Notes: generated by a model not told the origin, from the letters alone. Positions 27,709-36,361 are shown, counted from the first letter of the stretch. The stretch is 64,000 nt of DNA from Methylobacter tundripaludum (GCF_002934365.1 NZ_PTIY01000001.1:248001-312000); one strand, 5' to 3'. Translations and numbers: made by a program.

Positions 27709-28469
27709 ATTTTCCACGGCGCCTTTCCGCCGGCCCATAACGCTTCAAGATAGTTTTTATCGCGCAAGGTATCCATAGGCTGCCAAAAACCGGAATGGAA
27801 ATGAGCAGCCATTTGTCCGTCTCTGGCAAGTTGCTCCATAGGTTCGTTCTCCCAAACCGTATGATCGTCTTTAATGTAACCGAGCACTTCTGGCGAAAGT
27901 ACAAAGAACCCGCCGTTAACCCAATTACCATCTCCCTGCGGTTTTTCCTGAAAACCGATTACACTGCTCCCGTTCAAATTAAGCGCGCCAAATCGTCCCG
28001 GCGGCTGCATTGCTGTCAAGGTAGCCAGTTTGCCATGCTGTTTATGGAATTCAATCAGCGCAGTGATATTCACATCACCAATGCCATCGCCATACGTGCA
28101 GCAAAAATCTTCGTTGCCTATGTAATCGGCAACACGCTTAATGCGGCCGCCGGTCATGGTTTCTTCGCCGGTATCGACCAATGTTACGCGCCATGGTTCA
28201 GCGTTGCGCTGATGTACTTCCATCTGGTTACTTCGCATGTCAAATGTCACATCGGACATGTGCAAAAAGTAATTGGCAAAATACTCCTTAATCACATAGC
28301 CTTTATAACCGCAACAAATGACAAAGTCATGTATACCGTGGGCTGAATAGGTTTTCATGATGTGCCAGAGTACGGGTTTGCCGCCAACATCAACCATAGG
28401 CTTAGGCCGGATTGATGTCTCTTCACTAATCCGTGTGCCTAAACCGCCGGCAAGAATAATTGCTTTCAT
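27702..28469 (-). CDS. rfbF: Glucose-1-phosphate cytidylyltransferase
   Basis: A 255-residue nucleotidyltransferase with [20 protein letters not shown] at the N-terminus, [20 protein letters not shown] and the metal-binding TYGDGIGDV. It makes CDP-glucose from CTP and glucose 1-phosphate, the entry to all CDP-3,6-dideoxyhexoses. Its ATG overlaps the stop of the small gmd/fcl scar frame as ATGA, and its end overlaps rfbG. Confidence 0.97.
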   Translation of the reverse strand: MKAIILAGGLGTRISEETSIRPKPMVDVGGKPVLWHIMKTYSAHGIHDFVICCGYKGYVIKEYFANYFLHMSDVTFDMRSNQMEVHQRNAEPWRVTLVDTGEETMTGGRIKRVADYIGNEDFCCTYGDGIGDVNITALIEFHKQHGKLATLTAMQPPGRFGALNLNGSSVIGFQEKPQGDGNWVNGGFFVLSPEVLGYIKDDHTVWENEPMEQLARDGQMAAHFHSGFWQPMDTLRDKNYLEALWAGGKAPWKIW

Positions 28470-28696
28470 GCCTGATTGCCTCCGAATGCTTTGTAAGTCA
28501 GCTTAATTTCGTCTTTCAAGCTGGTGCTTGCCGCCCATTCCCGTTCACTAATTCTGGAGACATCCAATAACTTGCGCATAAACAACGATGAGCGCCGTTT
28601 GGCGTCATGCACTACATAGTCACTTTGGAGCGGGAATTCAGCCAGATAATCACCATCCTGCTCGGCAACTCCGGCAATTAATGCTGTTTTATTCAT
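28466..28696 (-). pseudogene. gmd-fcl fusion scar (remnant of GDP-fucose biosynthesis genes)
   Basis: A 76-residue frame whose first half ([20 protein letters not shown], ending KRRSSLF) is the N-terminus of GDP-mannose 4,6-dehydratase, with the second glycine of GxTGQDG changed to glutamate. The second half ([14 protein letters not shown], then [15 protein letters not shown]) is the extreme C-terminus of GDP-L-fucose synthase. In intact loci these two genes are adjacent as manC-gmd-fcl. The pattern is what one internal deletion from early gmd to late fcl leaves, with the frame kept. The product cannot be an enzyme of either kind. It still sits between manC (4 bp away) and rfbF (ATGA overlap). 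Confidence 0.82.
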
Positions 28697-28700
28697 TCAG

Positions 28701-30104
28701 CTATGTTCGGCCATAAGTATCATCGAAACGCACGATATCGTCTTCCCCCACATACTCGCCGCATTGCACCTCGATAATTTGCAACGGAAGAGTACCGGTG
28801 TTTTCCAACCGATGCCGGTGCGTCTTGGGAATATAGGTTGATTGGTTAGGCTCCAGTTGGATTTCCTGCTCGCCGTTGGTGATTTTGGCTGTACCGGACA
28901 CGACAACCCAGTGTTCGGAGCGGTGATTGTGCATTTGCATCGAAAGTTTGGCGCCGGGATTGACCACAATACACTTGATCTTGAAACGTGGACCTTCTTC
29001 CAAAACCGTGTAGGTTCCCCATGGACGATGTACCGTCAAATGCGTTTCCGTCAGATGGGGGTGCGTTTTCTGAACTTGTACAACCAACTGCTTAATGTCT
29101 TCGGTGCGGCTGCGATCGCAAATCAACGTCGCATCAGCCGTTTGAATCACCGCAATATTGCTTACGCCTATCGTTGCCAGTAGGCTGTTCGAACTCCATA
29201 GCAAGCTGTCTTGCGTATCCAGCGACAGTACGTCGCCGTGGGAAACATTTCCTGCTTCATCCTTGCCGCGATGCTGATAGATAGACTCCCAACTGCCGAG
29301 ATCGCTCCAGTTCATCGCGACAGGCACTACCGCGACTTTTTTTGCCTTTTCCGCCAGACCGTAATCGATGGACAGATTCGGCAGCTCTTCATAAGACGCT
29401 TCGACGTCCGCCGTCCCACGCATTGAGGTTATTGCCCGGTGAATTTCCGGCTGATGCTGTTCCAGCATTTGCATAAAATCGCCTGCACGAAATACAAACA
29501 TGCCGCTATTCCACAAATAGCCGTTGTCAACAAAGCGCTTTGCATTTTCAAGATCCGGCTTTTCAACAAATCGGGATACGCTCAAAACCGGGTTGACTGC
29601 ATCAAGCCCCAGGGACTCGCCGGGCTGGATATAACCGTAGCCGGTTGCAGGCTCATGCGGCGTGATGCCCAGCAATACCAGATAACCCGCCGCCGCAGCC
29701 AGTTCAGCTGAGCGCCAAGCTGACAGGAAGTTTTGTTCGTTGCCGATTGCATGATCGGAAGGGAAAACACCGATCATCGCTTTCCGGTCCTGCTTAAAAA
29801 TCTCCCAGACCGCCCACGCAATCGCGGGCAGGGTATTCCGGGCGCAGGGCTCGGCCAATACTGCGGCAGGAAGCCGTGCATCAACTTCCGCCAATTGGCC
29901 TTTTACCTCAAACTTGTGATCCTGATGGGTAACCGTTAACAAACGCCCGGCATCGACATGCTTGAGCAAACGGCGTGCTGTTTGTTGCAGCAATGTTTGC
30001 TCTCCGTCGAGCGGAAGCAATTGTTTGGGACGTAATGTGCGCGAAAGCGGCCAAAGTCGACTGCCGCTGCCGCCGGCAAGAATAATTGCATGACTATTGC
30101 CCAT
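28701..30104 (-). CDS. manC: Mannose-1-phosphate guanylyltransferase / mannose-6-phosphate isomerase
   Basis: A 467-residue bifunctional enzyme of the ManC/AlgA/WbpW type. The N-terminal nucleotidyltransferase shows AIILAGGSGSRLWPLSRTL and the C-terminal cupin isomerase shows FKIKCIVVNPGAKLSMQMHN and HRSEHWVVVSG. I start at MGNSHAII because GAGGACATC precedes that ATG; the frame is open 16 codons further. It makes GDP-mannose, the precursor of GDP-fucose, and is the first gene of the glycan cluster. Confidence 0.95.
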   Translation of the reverse strand: MGNSHAIILAGGSGSRLWPLSRTLRPKQLLPLDGEQTLLQQTARRLLKHVDAGRLLTVTHQDHKFEVKGQLAEVDARLPAAVLAEPCARNTLPAIAWAVWEIFKQDRKAMIGVFPSDHAIGNEQNFLSAWRSAELAAAAGYLVLLGITPHEPATGYGYIQPGESLGLDAVNPVLSVSRFVEKPDLENAKRFVDNGYLWNSGMFVFRAGDFMQMLEQHQPEIHRAITSMRGTADVEASYEELPNLSIDYGLAEKAKKVAVVPVAMNWSDLGSWESIYQHRGKDEAGNVSHGDVLSLDTQDSLLWSSNSLLATIGVSNIAVIQTADATLICDRSRTEDIKQLVVQVQKTHPHLTETHLTVHRPWGTYTVLEEGPRFKIKCIVVNPGAKLSMQMHNHRSEHWVVVSGTAKITNGEQEIQLEPNQSTYIPKTHRHRLENTGTLPLQIIEVQCGEYVGEDDIVRFDDTYGRT

Positions 30105-30403
30105 GATGTCCTCAGACATAAGAAAGCAACAGGAACAACTTCGACTGAGCAATTTGAATGACTAAAATATCTCTCACACCGTTCCCTTAAAAAATGGGCG
30201 TAATTCCGTCCTAATCACGCCTTGTTAATGTATCAATTGTTTCATAGCCAGGCCGATTTAGCCAGACCTTAACATTACTCCAGACAACCTGAATCTGTAC
30301 TGATGGCAGACAAATTTATCCACACATTACTTGCATGAATGCAACGAATACAATCGCAAGGATCGGAGAGGCGGAACCCATATTAATTTAAACTCCACCC
30401 GCT

Positions 30404-30862
30404 TTACTCCAGCGAAAGAATAAACTCCCACTGGTCTTTACCGACCGGCATTATGGATAATCGGTTGCCGCGCCTTACCAGCGCGAAGTCCGCCAACTCT
30501 TCCTTATCTTTTAATTCTTTAAGGGTAATGGTGCGGGACAATGTCCTGAGGTATTTAACATCAACCATGATCCAGCGGGGATGCTCGGGATCGCTTTTGG
30601 GATCGAAATGCTTGTCATCGGGATCGAACGCGGAAAAATCCGGGTAGCCTTCCTTAACAACTTCCATAATGCCGACTATGCCCGGCACGTCGCAATTGGA
30701 ATGATAGAAGAAAACCTGATCGCCCAGCTTCATGTCGTCCCGCATCATGTTTCTGGCCTGGTAATTACGCACGCCATCCCAATGTTCGGTCCGGTCGGGT
30801 TTGTTGTACAGATCGTTAATCCCGAACGTATCGGGTTCGGATTTCATTAGCCAGTAATTCAT
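30404..30862 (-). CDS. EVE domain protein
   Basis: A 152-residue PUA-like EVE-domain protein: MNYWLMKSEPDTFGINDL at the start, WDGVRNYQARNMMRDDMKLGD, then FYHSNCDVPGIVGIMEVV. The fold binds modified bases in DNA or RNA. In Proteobacteria it is commonly next to zapA and 6S RNA, as here, and is not by itself a sign of a defence locus. The exact ligand is unknown. Confidence 0.93.
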   Translation of the reverse strand: MNYWLMKSEPDTFGINDLYNKPDRTEHWDGVRNYQARNMMRDDMKLGDQVFFYHSNCDVPGIVGIMEVVKEGYPDFSAFDPDDKHFDPKSDPEHPRWIMVDVKYLRTLSRTITLKELKDKEELADFALVRRGNRLSIMPVGKDQWEFILSLE

Positions 30863-30890
30863 CGGGATTTTGTTTTAGTGAGGATGTTAT

Positions 30891-31077
30891 GGTGCATCTC
30901 CCGCCTGCGCCGTAATGTGCTTTCGTCCTTGAACCGGAGGTTCAAGTGGGGACGTGGCCGGTAAATCAGGCTTCCCGTATGGAACGGGCATGCACACCAG
31001 TACTGGTATCCGCCCCCGGGGTAAAAACAGGTTCAGGAAACACCCAGCACACTCTCGAACGCTGCAGGAAATGCAGG
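30891..31077 (-). ncRNA. ssrS: 6S RNA
   Basis: The minus strand downstream of zapA, the standard ssrS position, carries the 6S features. The closing stem pairs TGCATTTCC-TGC near 31064-31075 with GCAGG-CGGGAGATGCA near 30893-30909. The right arm contains CCACTTGAACC-TCC-GGTTCAAGG, and GGTGTGCATGCCCG lies in the central region, as in the Pseudomonas 6S RNA. The length, about 187 nt, fits the Escherichia coli molecule. 6S RNA mimics an open promoter and binds sigma-70 RNA polymerase in stationary phase. The ends are estimated from the closing stem. Confidence 0.88.
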
Positions 31078-31094
31078 AAAGTATTTTAGCGTGT

Positions 31095-31394
31095 TTAATG
31101 ATTTTCTAAAACGTTTTCTATTTTGTGAGTCATTTTTGCCAGGCATTCGCTCAATGTTTGGTTGAGCTGGGCATTTTGACTTTTCATCAGCTGCAACTCG
31201 TGTGCCAAGTTAAGCGCCGCCATCACCGCAATCCTGTCGGCGCCGGCCACTTTACCGGAATCGCGCATTTGCCGCATTTGAACGTCGAGCTGCTGAGCCG
31301 ACTGAATCAGGTCGCTTTGTTCGTCAGGGGCGCAGGCAATTTTGTATTCTTTGCCCATAATCATCAGGGATACAGGCTGGGGCTTCTTGTTCAC
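31095..31394 (-). CDS. zapA: Cell division protein ZapA
   Basis: A 99-residue protein of normal ZapA length: VSLMIMGKEYKIACAPDEQS forms the N-terminal beta-strand domain and a long coiled-coil helix follows (DRIAVMAALNLAHELQLM). It cross-links FtsZ protofilaments at the division ring. Its start overlaps the stop of the zapB-like gene by four bases. Confidence 0.94.
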   Translation of the reverse strand: MNKKPQPVSLMIMGKEYKIACAPDEQSDLIQSAQQLDVQMRQMRDSGKVAGADRIAVMAALNLAHELQLMKSQNAQLNQTLSECLAKMTHKIENVLENH

Positions 31395-31612
31395 GATCCG
31401 TTCTCCATTGCTTTCAGGCGGGTAATCATGGCTTCAACCCGGGTTCTGGCCAGAGTGGTTTTTTCCAACAGCTTGGCTTTTTCTCTGACTAATGAATCCT
31501 GCTTGGTTTTCAGCGAACTGTTTTCGTTTTTTACGCTGGCGTATTGCTGGATCAGCTGATCCAGCTTGTCCTCAAGGTCTTTTAACTCTAAAGAATGATT
31601 TGATTGTGTCAT
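31391..31612 (-). CDS. ZapB-like coiled-coil protein (TIGR02449 type)
   Basis: A 73-residue protein predicted to be almost entirely a coiled coil (LEDKLDQLIQQYASVKNENS, and a run of charged heptads ending MITRLKAMENGS). Small proteins of this kind precede zapA in many Gammaproteobacteria and are regarded as ZapB-like division factors. Divergent from ygfB across a 150-bp intergenic region. Confidence 0.85.
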   Translation of the reverse strand: MTQSNHSLELKDLEDKLDQLIQQYASVKNENSSLKTKQDSLVREKAKLLEKTTLARTRVEAMITRLKAMENGS

Positions 31613-31762
31613 GGTGGCAACTAGGTTATTGCAATGTAGTTAAGCAGAATATTGCCTATCTACCGGGCGATTCAGGATTAACAAATATTATCCAAGTTTA
31701 TGATCAATGGTAGCATAAGTGATATTTTTAGTCCGCGATAGTGAAATTATTATGTGGAATTT

Positions 31763-32302
31763 ATGACTTATCAAACAATTAGTGAAATAGTAATGCAAGG
31801 CGACGCCGAACTTACCGCCGCGCAAGCTCACGGCATGGCGGCGGGCATGTTGTGCGTCAATGAACAGGCTCAGAGCGCCGCGTGGCTAACCGAGCTGTTT
31901 CGGCATGCGACACCGGTTTCCGATCAAAACAAAGAGGTGCTGACGCATTTGTTCGAGGAAACGCGAAGCCTGCTGGCGAGCGACGAGTTCGAATTCGACC
32001 TGTTGTTGCCGGACGATGAGACCTTGTTGAGCGAACAGGTCGAGGCGCTAACCCACTGGTGCCAGGGCTTCCTATTGGGCGTGGGATTTACTCAGGCCGC
32101 TTCCGACTGGTCCAGGGAAACGATTGAAATACTGAAGGATATTGTCGAGTTCACCAAGCTGGATACGGAGGCTGAAGGCGAGGAAGATGAAAGCGATTTT
32201 ATGGAAATTACCGAATACATCAGATCGGCGGTTTTATTGCTGCGTAGCGAATTGAATAAAGAAGACGCAAGGCAAAAGACAAAAGGCGAAAAAACCGCTT
32301 GA
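31763..32302 (+). CDS. ygfB: UPF0149 family protein YgfB
   Basis: A 179-residue all-helical UPF0149 protein: AAQAHGMAAGMLCVN near the N-terminus, WCQGFLLGVGF in the middle and EEDESDFMEITEYIRSAVLL near the end. I start at the ATG at 31763, preceded by GTGGAATTT; an in-frame GTG lies at 31754. The last ten or so codons (RQKTKGEKTA) lie inside a dispersed inverted repeat (32270-32337), so the tail is repeat-derived. In Pseudomonas, YgfB modulates stress-gene expression. First of a probable operon with pepP, ubiH and ubiI. Confidence 0.9.
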   Translation: MTYQTISEIVMQGDAELTAAQAHGMAAGMLCVNEQAQSAAWLTELFRHATPVSDQNKEVLTHLFEETRSLLASDEFEFDLLLPDDETLLSEQVEALTHWCQGFLLGVGFTQAASDWSRETIEILKDIVEFTKLDTEAEGEEDESDFMEITEYIRSAVLLLRSELNKEDARQKTKGEKTA

Positions 32303-32337
32303 ACTTTTAACCTTTTGCCTTTCGCCCTTAACCTTTA
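32270..32337. repeat. Dispersed inverted repeat (AAGGCAAAAG / CTTTTGCCTT family)
   Basis: The left arm, rich in AAGGCRAAAGNC words (32270-32296), is followed by a loop and a right arm with CCTTTTGCCTTTCGCCCTT (32312-32330). Same word family as 1353-1443, 49993-50050 and 61378-61425. The left arm is translated as the C-terminus of YgfB. Confidence 0.8.
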
Positions 32338-32349
32338 CCTGATCTAAAC

Positions 32350-33660
32350 ATGAAACAAAGCGAATTTAAAAAACGCCGCAAACAATTAATGCAGCACATC
32401 GGCATCGGCAATATTGCGCTTATCGGCAGCGCCGCAGTCCGAACCCGCAACCGGGACGTGGATTACCCGTTCCGGCAGGATAGCGACTTTTATTATTTGA
32501 CCGGCTTTAATGAGCCGGATTCGCTGGCGGTTTTTATCCCCGGCCGCAAGCAGGGCGAATACATTTTATTTTGCCGCGAATTCGACGAAAAAAAGGCCTT
32601 ATGGGAAGGCGCGCATGCGGGCCTTGAAGGCGCCACCGCACATTACAAGGCTGACGACTCTTTTCCGATTGACGATCTGGACGACATTTTGCCGGGCATG
32701 CTGGAAGACAAGGCCAAGGTTTATTATCCGATAGGGCGGGACTCCGATCTCGACCACAATTTATTGCTCTGGATAAACCATATCCGCAGCCAATCCAGAA
32801 CCGGCGTTACTGCGCCGGGCGAACTGGTTTCTCTGGAGCATATCCTGCACGAAATGCGCCTGTTCAAGAGCCCCGAAGAACTCAAACTGATGCGCCGCGC
32901 CGCCGAGGTGTCCGCCAACGCCCACGTCAAAGCCATGCAGAAATGCAAGCCCGGACTGTATGAGTATCAGATAGAAGCGGAGCTTATCTATAACTTTATC
33001 CAGGACGGCTTGCGTGCGGTGGCTTACCCATCGATAGTGGCCGGCGGCAAGAACGCCTGCGTACTCCACTATACAGAGAATGCCGACAAGTTAAAAAGCG
33101 GCGACCTACTGCTGATCGATGCCGGCGCGGAATGCGACCATTACGCCGCCGATATTACCCGCACTTTTCCGGTTTCAGGGCGTTTCAGCGAGCCCCAACG
33201 ACAGCTTTATCAACTGGTTCTGGATGCCCAGACGGCGGCGCTCGCACAGATCAAGCCCGGCCTGCCGTGGCATCTGGCGCACGATGCGTCGGTTGAGGTG
33301 CTGACCAAAGGCCTGGTATCGTTGGGCTTGCTCAAAGGCAAAATCTCAAAACTGATCAAGGATGAAAAATACAAACAGTTTTACATGCACCGGATCGGCC
33401 ACTGGTTAGGCATGGACGTGCATGATGTCGGCGACTACAAACTGGACAAGGAATGGCGCCTGCTGGAACCCGGCATGGTGTTGACCGTCGAACCGGGCCT
33501 GTACATCCCGGCTGATTGCATGACCGTTGACGAGCAATGGCGCGGCATAGGTATCCGTATCGAAGACGATGTGCTGGTCACCGCAGAGGGACACGAGATT
33601 TTGACCGGCAGCGTGCCCAAAACCATTGCCGAAATTGAAAGCTTAATGCAGGCGACCTGA
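32350..33660 (+). CDS. pepP: Xaa-Pro aminopeptidase PepP
   Basis: A 436-residue M24B metallopeptidase that removes N-terminal residues before proline. The N-terminal creatinase-like domain (PFRQDSDFYYLTGFNEPDS) is followed by the pita-bread catalytic domain. The metal ligands are visible: DAGAECDHYAADITRTFP (two aspartates), HRIGHWLGMDVHDVG (histidine), TVEPGLY and GIRIEDD (glutamates). Its stop and the ubiH start share a base (TGATG). Linkage to ubiH is conserved from Escherichia coli to Pseudomonas. Confidence 0.97.
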   Translation: MKQSEFKKRRKQLMQHIGIGNIALIGSAAVRTRNRDVDYPFRQDSDFYYLTGFNEPDSLAVFIPGRKQGEYILFCREFDEKKALWEGAHAGLEGATAHYKADDSFPIDDLDDILPGMLEDKAKVYYPIGRDSDLDHNLLLWINHIRSQSRTGVTAPGELVSLEHILHEMRLFKSPEELKLMRRAAEVSANAHVKAMQKCKPGLYEYQIEAELIYNFIQDGLRAVAYPSIVAGGKNACVLHYTENADKLKSGDLLLIDAGAECDHYAADITRTFPVSGRFSEPQRQLYQLVLDAQTAALAQIKPGLPWHLAHDASVEVLTKGLVSLGLLKGKISKLIKDEKYKQFYMHRIGHWLGMDVHDVGDYKLDKEWRLLEPGMVLTVEPGLYIPADCMTVDEQWRGIGIRIEDDVLVTAEGHEILTGSVPKTIAEIESLMQAT

Positions 33661-34871
33661 TGCGACATGATTACGACTTAGTGATTGTCGGCGGCGGCTT
33701 GGCGGGTAACTGCCTGGCGCTGGCGTTAAAAGACACCGGGCTGAAGATTGCAATAGTTGAAGCAAACACCCGCGAACAACACCATGATTCACCGGCCGGG
33801 GACCGGGCCTTGGCTTTGGCCGCCGGCACCGTGAAAATGCTTGAGGCGCTGGGCATCTGGCAAGGCGTCAGCGAGGCCGCCACGGCGATCAAAAACATCC
33901 ATATTTCCGATCAGGGCCATTTCGGCAAAACCCGGCTCTCGGCGCACAAAGAACATGTCGAGGCGCTGGGCTATGTGATTACCGCGCGGGACATTGAAAC
34001 GCATGTCGCCAAGCGGGTAGCCGAGGCCGACATGGAACTGATTTGCCCCGCCCGTCTGGTCGGCTCGATGGCAGGTAGTGATGCCGTCAACATCAGCCTG
34101 AAACGCGGCGAGGAGCCGTTAAATATATCGGCCAAACTGCTGGTCGGCGCGGACGGCGGCAACTCCTCGGTGCGCAAGCTGCTGGAAATAGCCCAGCACA
34201 GTACCGAATATGGACAAACCGCGCTGGTGACCACGGTAAAATCATCGATACCCCATAACAATACCGCATTCGAGCGTTTTACCGCTTCCGGGCCGCTGGC
34301 CTTGCTGCCGGTTGATACAGCTCATTGCGCCGTGGTCTGGACGCGCAGCAGCGAAGATGCTGAAGCGCTGATGTCCGGCAGCGAGGCGGATTTTTTGGCC
34401 GAGCTTCAACAGTGTTTCGGCTATAGATTGGGCCGGCTTAGTTTGTCTGCTCCTCGGCGGGCGTTCCCGTTGTCGCTGATACGCGCCGAAAAAATGATCG
34501 CCGATAGAACCGTGCTTATCGGCAATGCAGTACATCAGTTGCATCCGGTTGCGGGACAGGGGTTTAACCTAGGTTTACGCGATGTTGTGCAGCTGGCCGA
34601 AATGATCATCACCCGGCATGAAGCCGGTCAAGATATAGGCGCCGCCGATTTCTTAACAGCTTATGCCGAATCCCGGCAGAAAGATCATGACCGGACCATC
34701 AACTTTACCGATACCGTAGTGCGGATTTTTTCCAACGATTGGCTGGCATTGGCTGCCGCACGGAATATCGGCCTGGCGGTGCTGGATCATATTCCCGCCG
34801 CAAAAGCATTGCTGACGCGCCACGCGATGGGTTTGGCCGGGCGCTTGCCCCGCCTGGGCAGCAGGAGATAG
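33660..34871 (+). CDS. ubiH: 2-octaprenyl-6-methoxyphenol hydroxylase UbiH
   Basis: A 403-residue FAD-dependent monooxygenase of ubiquinone biosynthesis. Motifs: the FAD-binding DLVIVGGGLAGNCLALAL, the internal LVGADGGNSSVR, and LIGNAVHQLHPVAGQGFNLG as the second FAD motif. The start overlaps pepP, and the next monooxygenase gene follows after 4 bp. Placement as UbiH rather than UbiI follows the gene order and the N-terminal pattern. Confidence 0.93.
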   Translation: MRHDYDLVIVGGGLAGNCLALALKDTGLKIAIVEANTREQHHDSPAGDRALALAAGTVKMLEALGIWQGVSEAATAIKNIHISDQGHFGKTRLSAHKEHVEALGYVITARDIETHVAKRVAEADMELICPARLVGSMAGSDAVNISLKRGEEPLNISAKLLVGADGGNSSVRKLLEIAQHSTEYGQTALVTTVKSSIPHNNTAFERFTASGPLALLPVDTAHCAVVWTRSSEDAEALMSGSEADFLAELQQCFGYRLGRLSLSAPRRAFPLSLIRAEKMIADRTVLIGNAVHQLHPVAGQGFNLGLRDVVQLAEMIITRHEAGQDIGAADFLTAYAESRQKDHDRTINFTDTVVRIFSNDWLALAAARNIGLAVLDHIPAAKALLTRHAMGLAGRLPRLGSRR

Positions 34872-34875
34872 AACA

Positions 34876-36096
34876 ATGACCGAGCGTTATGAAGTCATCG
34901 TCTGCGGCGGCGGCATGGTTGGCGCGGCAACCGCTTGCGCATTGGCGCAAGGCGGCGTCAAGGTTGCGTTGCTGGAGCGCTTTAACCCGGAACGGCAGTG
35001 GCCGCCGGAGCCTATCGATATTCGCGTCTCCGCGCTGACTAAAGCCTCCCAAAATATTCTGGAATCGGTCGGCGCTTGGCCGGGCATGGTGCGGCGCGGC
35101 ATTTGCGCTTACCGGGACATGCGGGTATGGGATGCCGCCGCCGACGGCGAGTTGCATTTCGATTGCGCCGACACCGAATTTAATGAACTGGGCCATTTGG
35201 TCGAAAACCGGGTCACCGTCGCCGCCCTTTGGGATGTGCTGGACACCTTGCCCTCGGCCACCTGCATAACGCCGGCAAAAGTCGTCGATATGCAGCTAAA
35301 CGACAGCGGCAGGCAGTTGCGGCTGGAAGACGGCCGCATCCTGGAGGCCGATCTGGTGATTGCCGCCGACGGCCGGGATTCCGCATTAAGAACGATGGCG
35401 GGCATTGAAATCACCGGCTGGGACTATCATCAGGACGGCCTGGTCGCTACGGTCAGCACCGAAAAGAGTCATCAGTTCACCGCATGGCAACGATTTCTCG
35501 ACGAAGGGCCATTGGCTTTTTTGCCGCTGAAAAACGGGCAGTGTTCGATTGTCTGGACCTTGAGCTCGGAAACGGCAAAAAACCATCTGGCGCTTGCCGA
35601 TCAAGATTTCCTGCAAGCCCTGGAACAAGCCTCAGGCGGCATTCTCGGCAAGATGCTGGACGTCGGCCCGCGCGCCGCATTTCCGTTGCGCTTTCAATAC
35701 GCAAACCGCTATATCGATCAGCGTTTCGCTCTGTGCGGCGATGCCGCCCATGCGATGCACCCCTTGGCCGGACAAGGCGTCAACGCCGGGCTGTTGGATG
35801 CCGCAGCCATTGCGGAACTGGTCATCCAAACCAAACGGGAAAAAAGGCCGTTATCCGGTTCGCGCTTCTTGCGCCGTTACGAGCGCTGGCGTAAAGGCGA
35901 TAACCTGATGATGATGGCGAGCATGGATGTGCTGAACAAGGCTTACGGCATGAACGCAGAGCCCTTGATCCGCTTACGCTCGGCGGGCATGAACCTGATT
36001 AATCACTCGGCGGTGGTCAAAGCTTATTTCAACAATTACGCAATGGGTTTACGCGATGACCTGCCCTCGCTGGCGAAAGGCCGGATATGCTGGTAA
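34876..36096 (+). CDS. ubiI: Ubiquinone biosynthesis FAD-dependent hydroxylase (UbiI/UbiF family)
   Basis: A 406-residue paralogue of UbiH: VIVCGGGMVGAATACALAQG (FAD), VIAADGRDSALR, and LCGDAAHAMHPLAGQGVNAG. UbiI hydroxylates C5 of the ubiquinone ring; UbiF and UbiM are related, and the exact position modified cannot be settled by eye. It is last of the ygfB-pepP-ubiH-ubiI set. Confidence 0.9.
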   Translation: MTERYEVIVCGGGMVGAATACALAQGGVKVALLERFNPERQWPPEPIDIRVSALTKASQNILESVGAWPGMVRRGICAYRDMRVWDAAADGELHFDCADTEFNELGHLVENRVTVAALWDVLDTLPSATCITPAKVVDMQLNDSGRQLRLEDGRILEADLVIAADGRDSALRTMAGIEITGWDYHQDGLVATVSTEKSHQFTAWQRFLDEGPLAFLPLKNGQCSIVWTLSSETAKNHLALADQDFLQALEQASGGILGKMLDVGPRAAFPLRFQYANRYIDQRFALCGDAAHAMHPLAGQGVNAGLLDAAAIAELVIQTKREKRPLSGSRFLRRYERWRKGDNLMMMASMDVLNKAYGMNAEPLIRLRSAGMNLINHSAVVKAYFNNYAMGLRDDLPSLAKGRICW

Positions 36097-36234
36097 CCGC
36101 CACATGCCAGCGCTAAGTACCGGCCAGGTTTACGGTTTTTCGCATTAGAATTTTGCCTGCACACCGGCTTCTGGTATATTCCGGCTCTAGCGATACGGTT
36201 TACCTGCATGACAGCAGGGCATAGAGTAGTAATG

Positions 36235-36330
36235 TAAAGTCATAATTGACTTCAAAGGACTGAGGGGGCAAAGGGTAGGCACAAGACCCGTCCCTGCTAA
36301 CCGGCGGCGCTTAATTTCAGAGCAGTGATG
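36235..36330 (+). promoter_or_regulatory. Structured leader upstream of the Ala/Lys/Pro-rich gene
   Basis: The 265-bp gap before the gene at 36362 contains a perfect small hairpin AAGTCA-TAAT-TGACTT (36237-36252). A G-rich/C-rich pair follows (GAGGGGGCAAAGGGT and ACCCGTCCCTG, 36262-36297), forming a 30-40-nt hairpin with loop AGGCACAAG. I do not recognise a known riboswitch; glycine, GEMM and cobalamin cores are absent. An AAGAGGTGGAG Shine-Dalgarno sits just before the ATG. Confidence 0.35.
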
Positions 36331-36361
36331 AAAAATTAACTTAAAGAGGTGGAGAGCCATT

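Noticed and set aside
30404-30862. EVE-domain gene as a sign of a restriction or defence island
   Set aside because: Its position beside 6S RNA and zapA is the conserved housekeeping arrangement.
36262-36300. Glycine, c-di-GMP or cobalamin riboswitch upstream of the gene at 36362
   Set aside because: The G-rich hairpin lacks the conserved core words of these classes.
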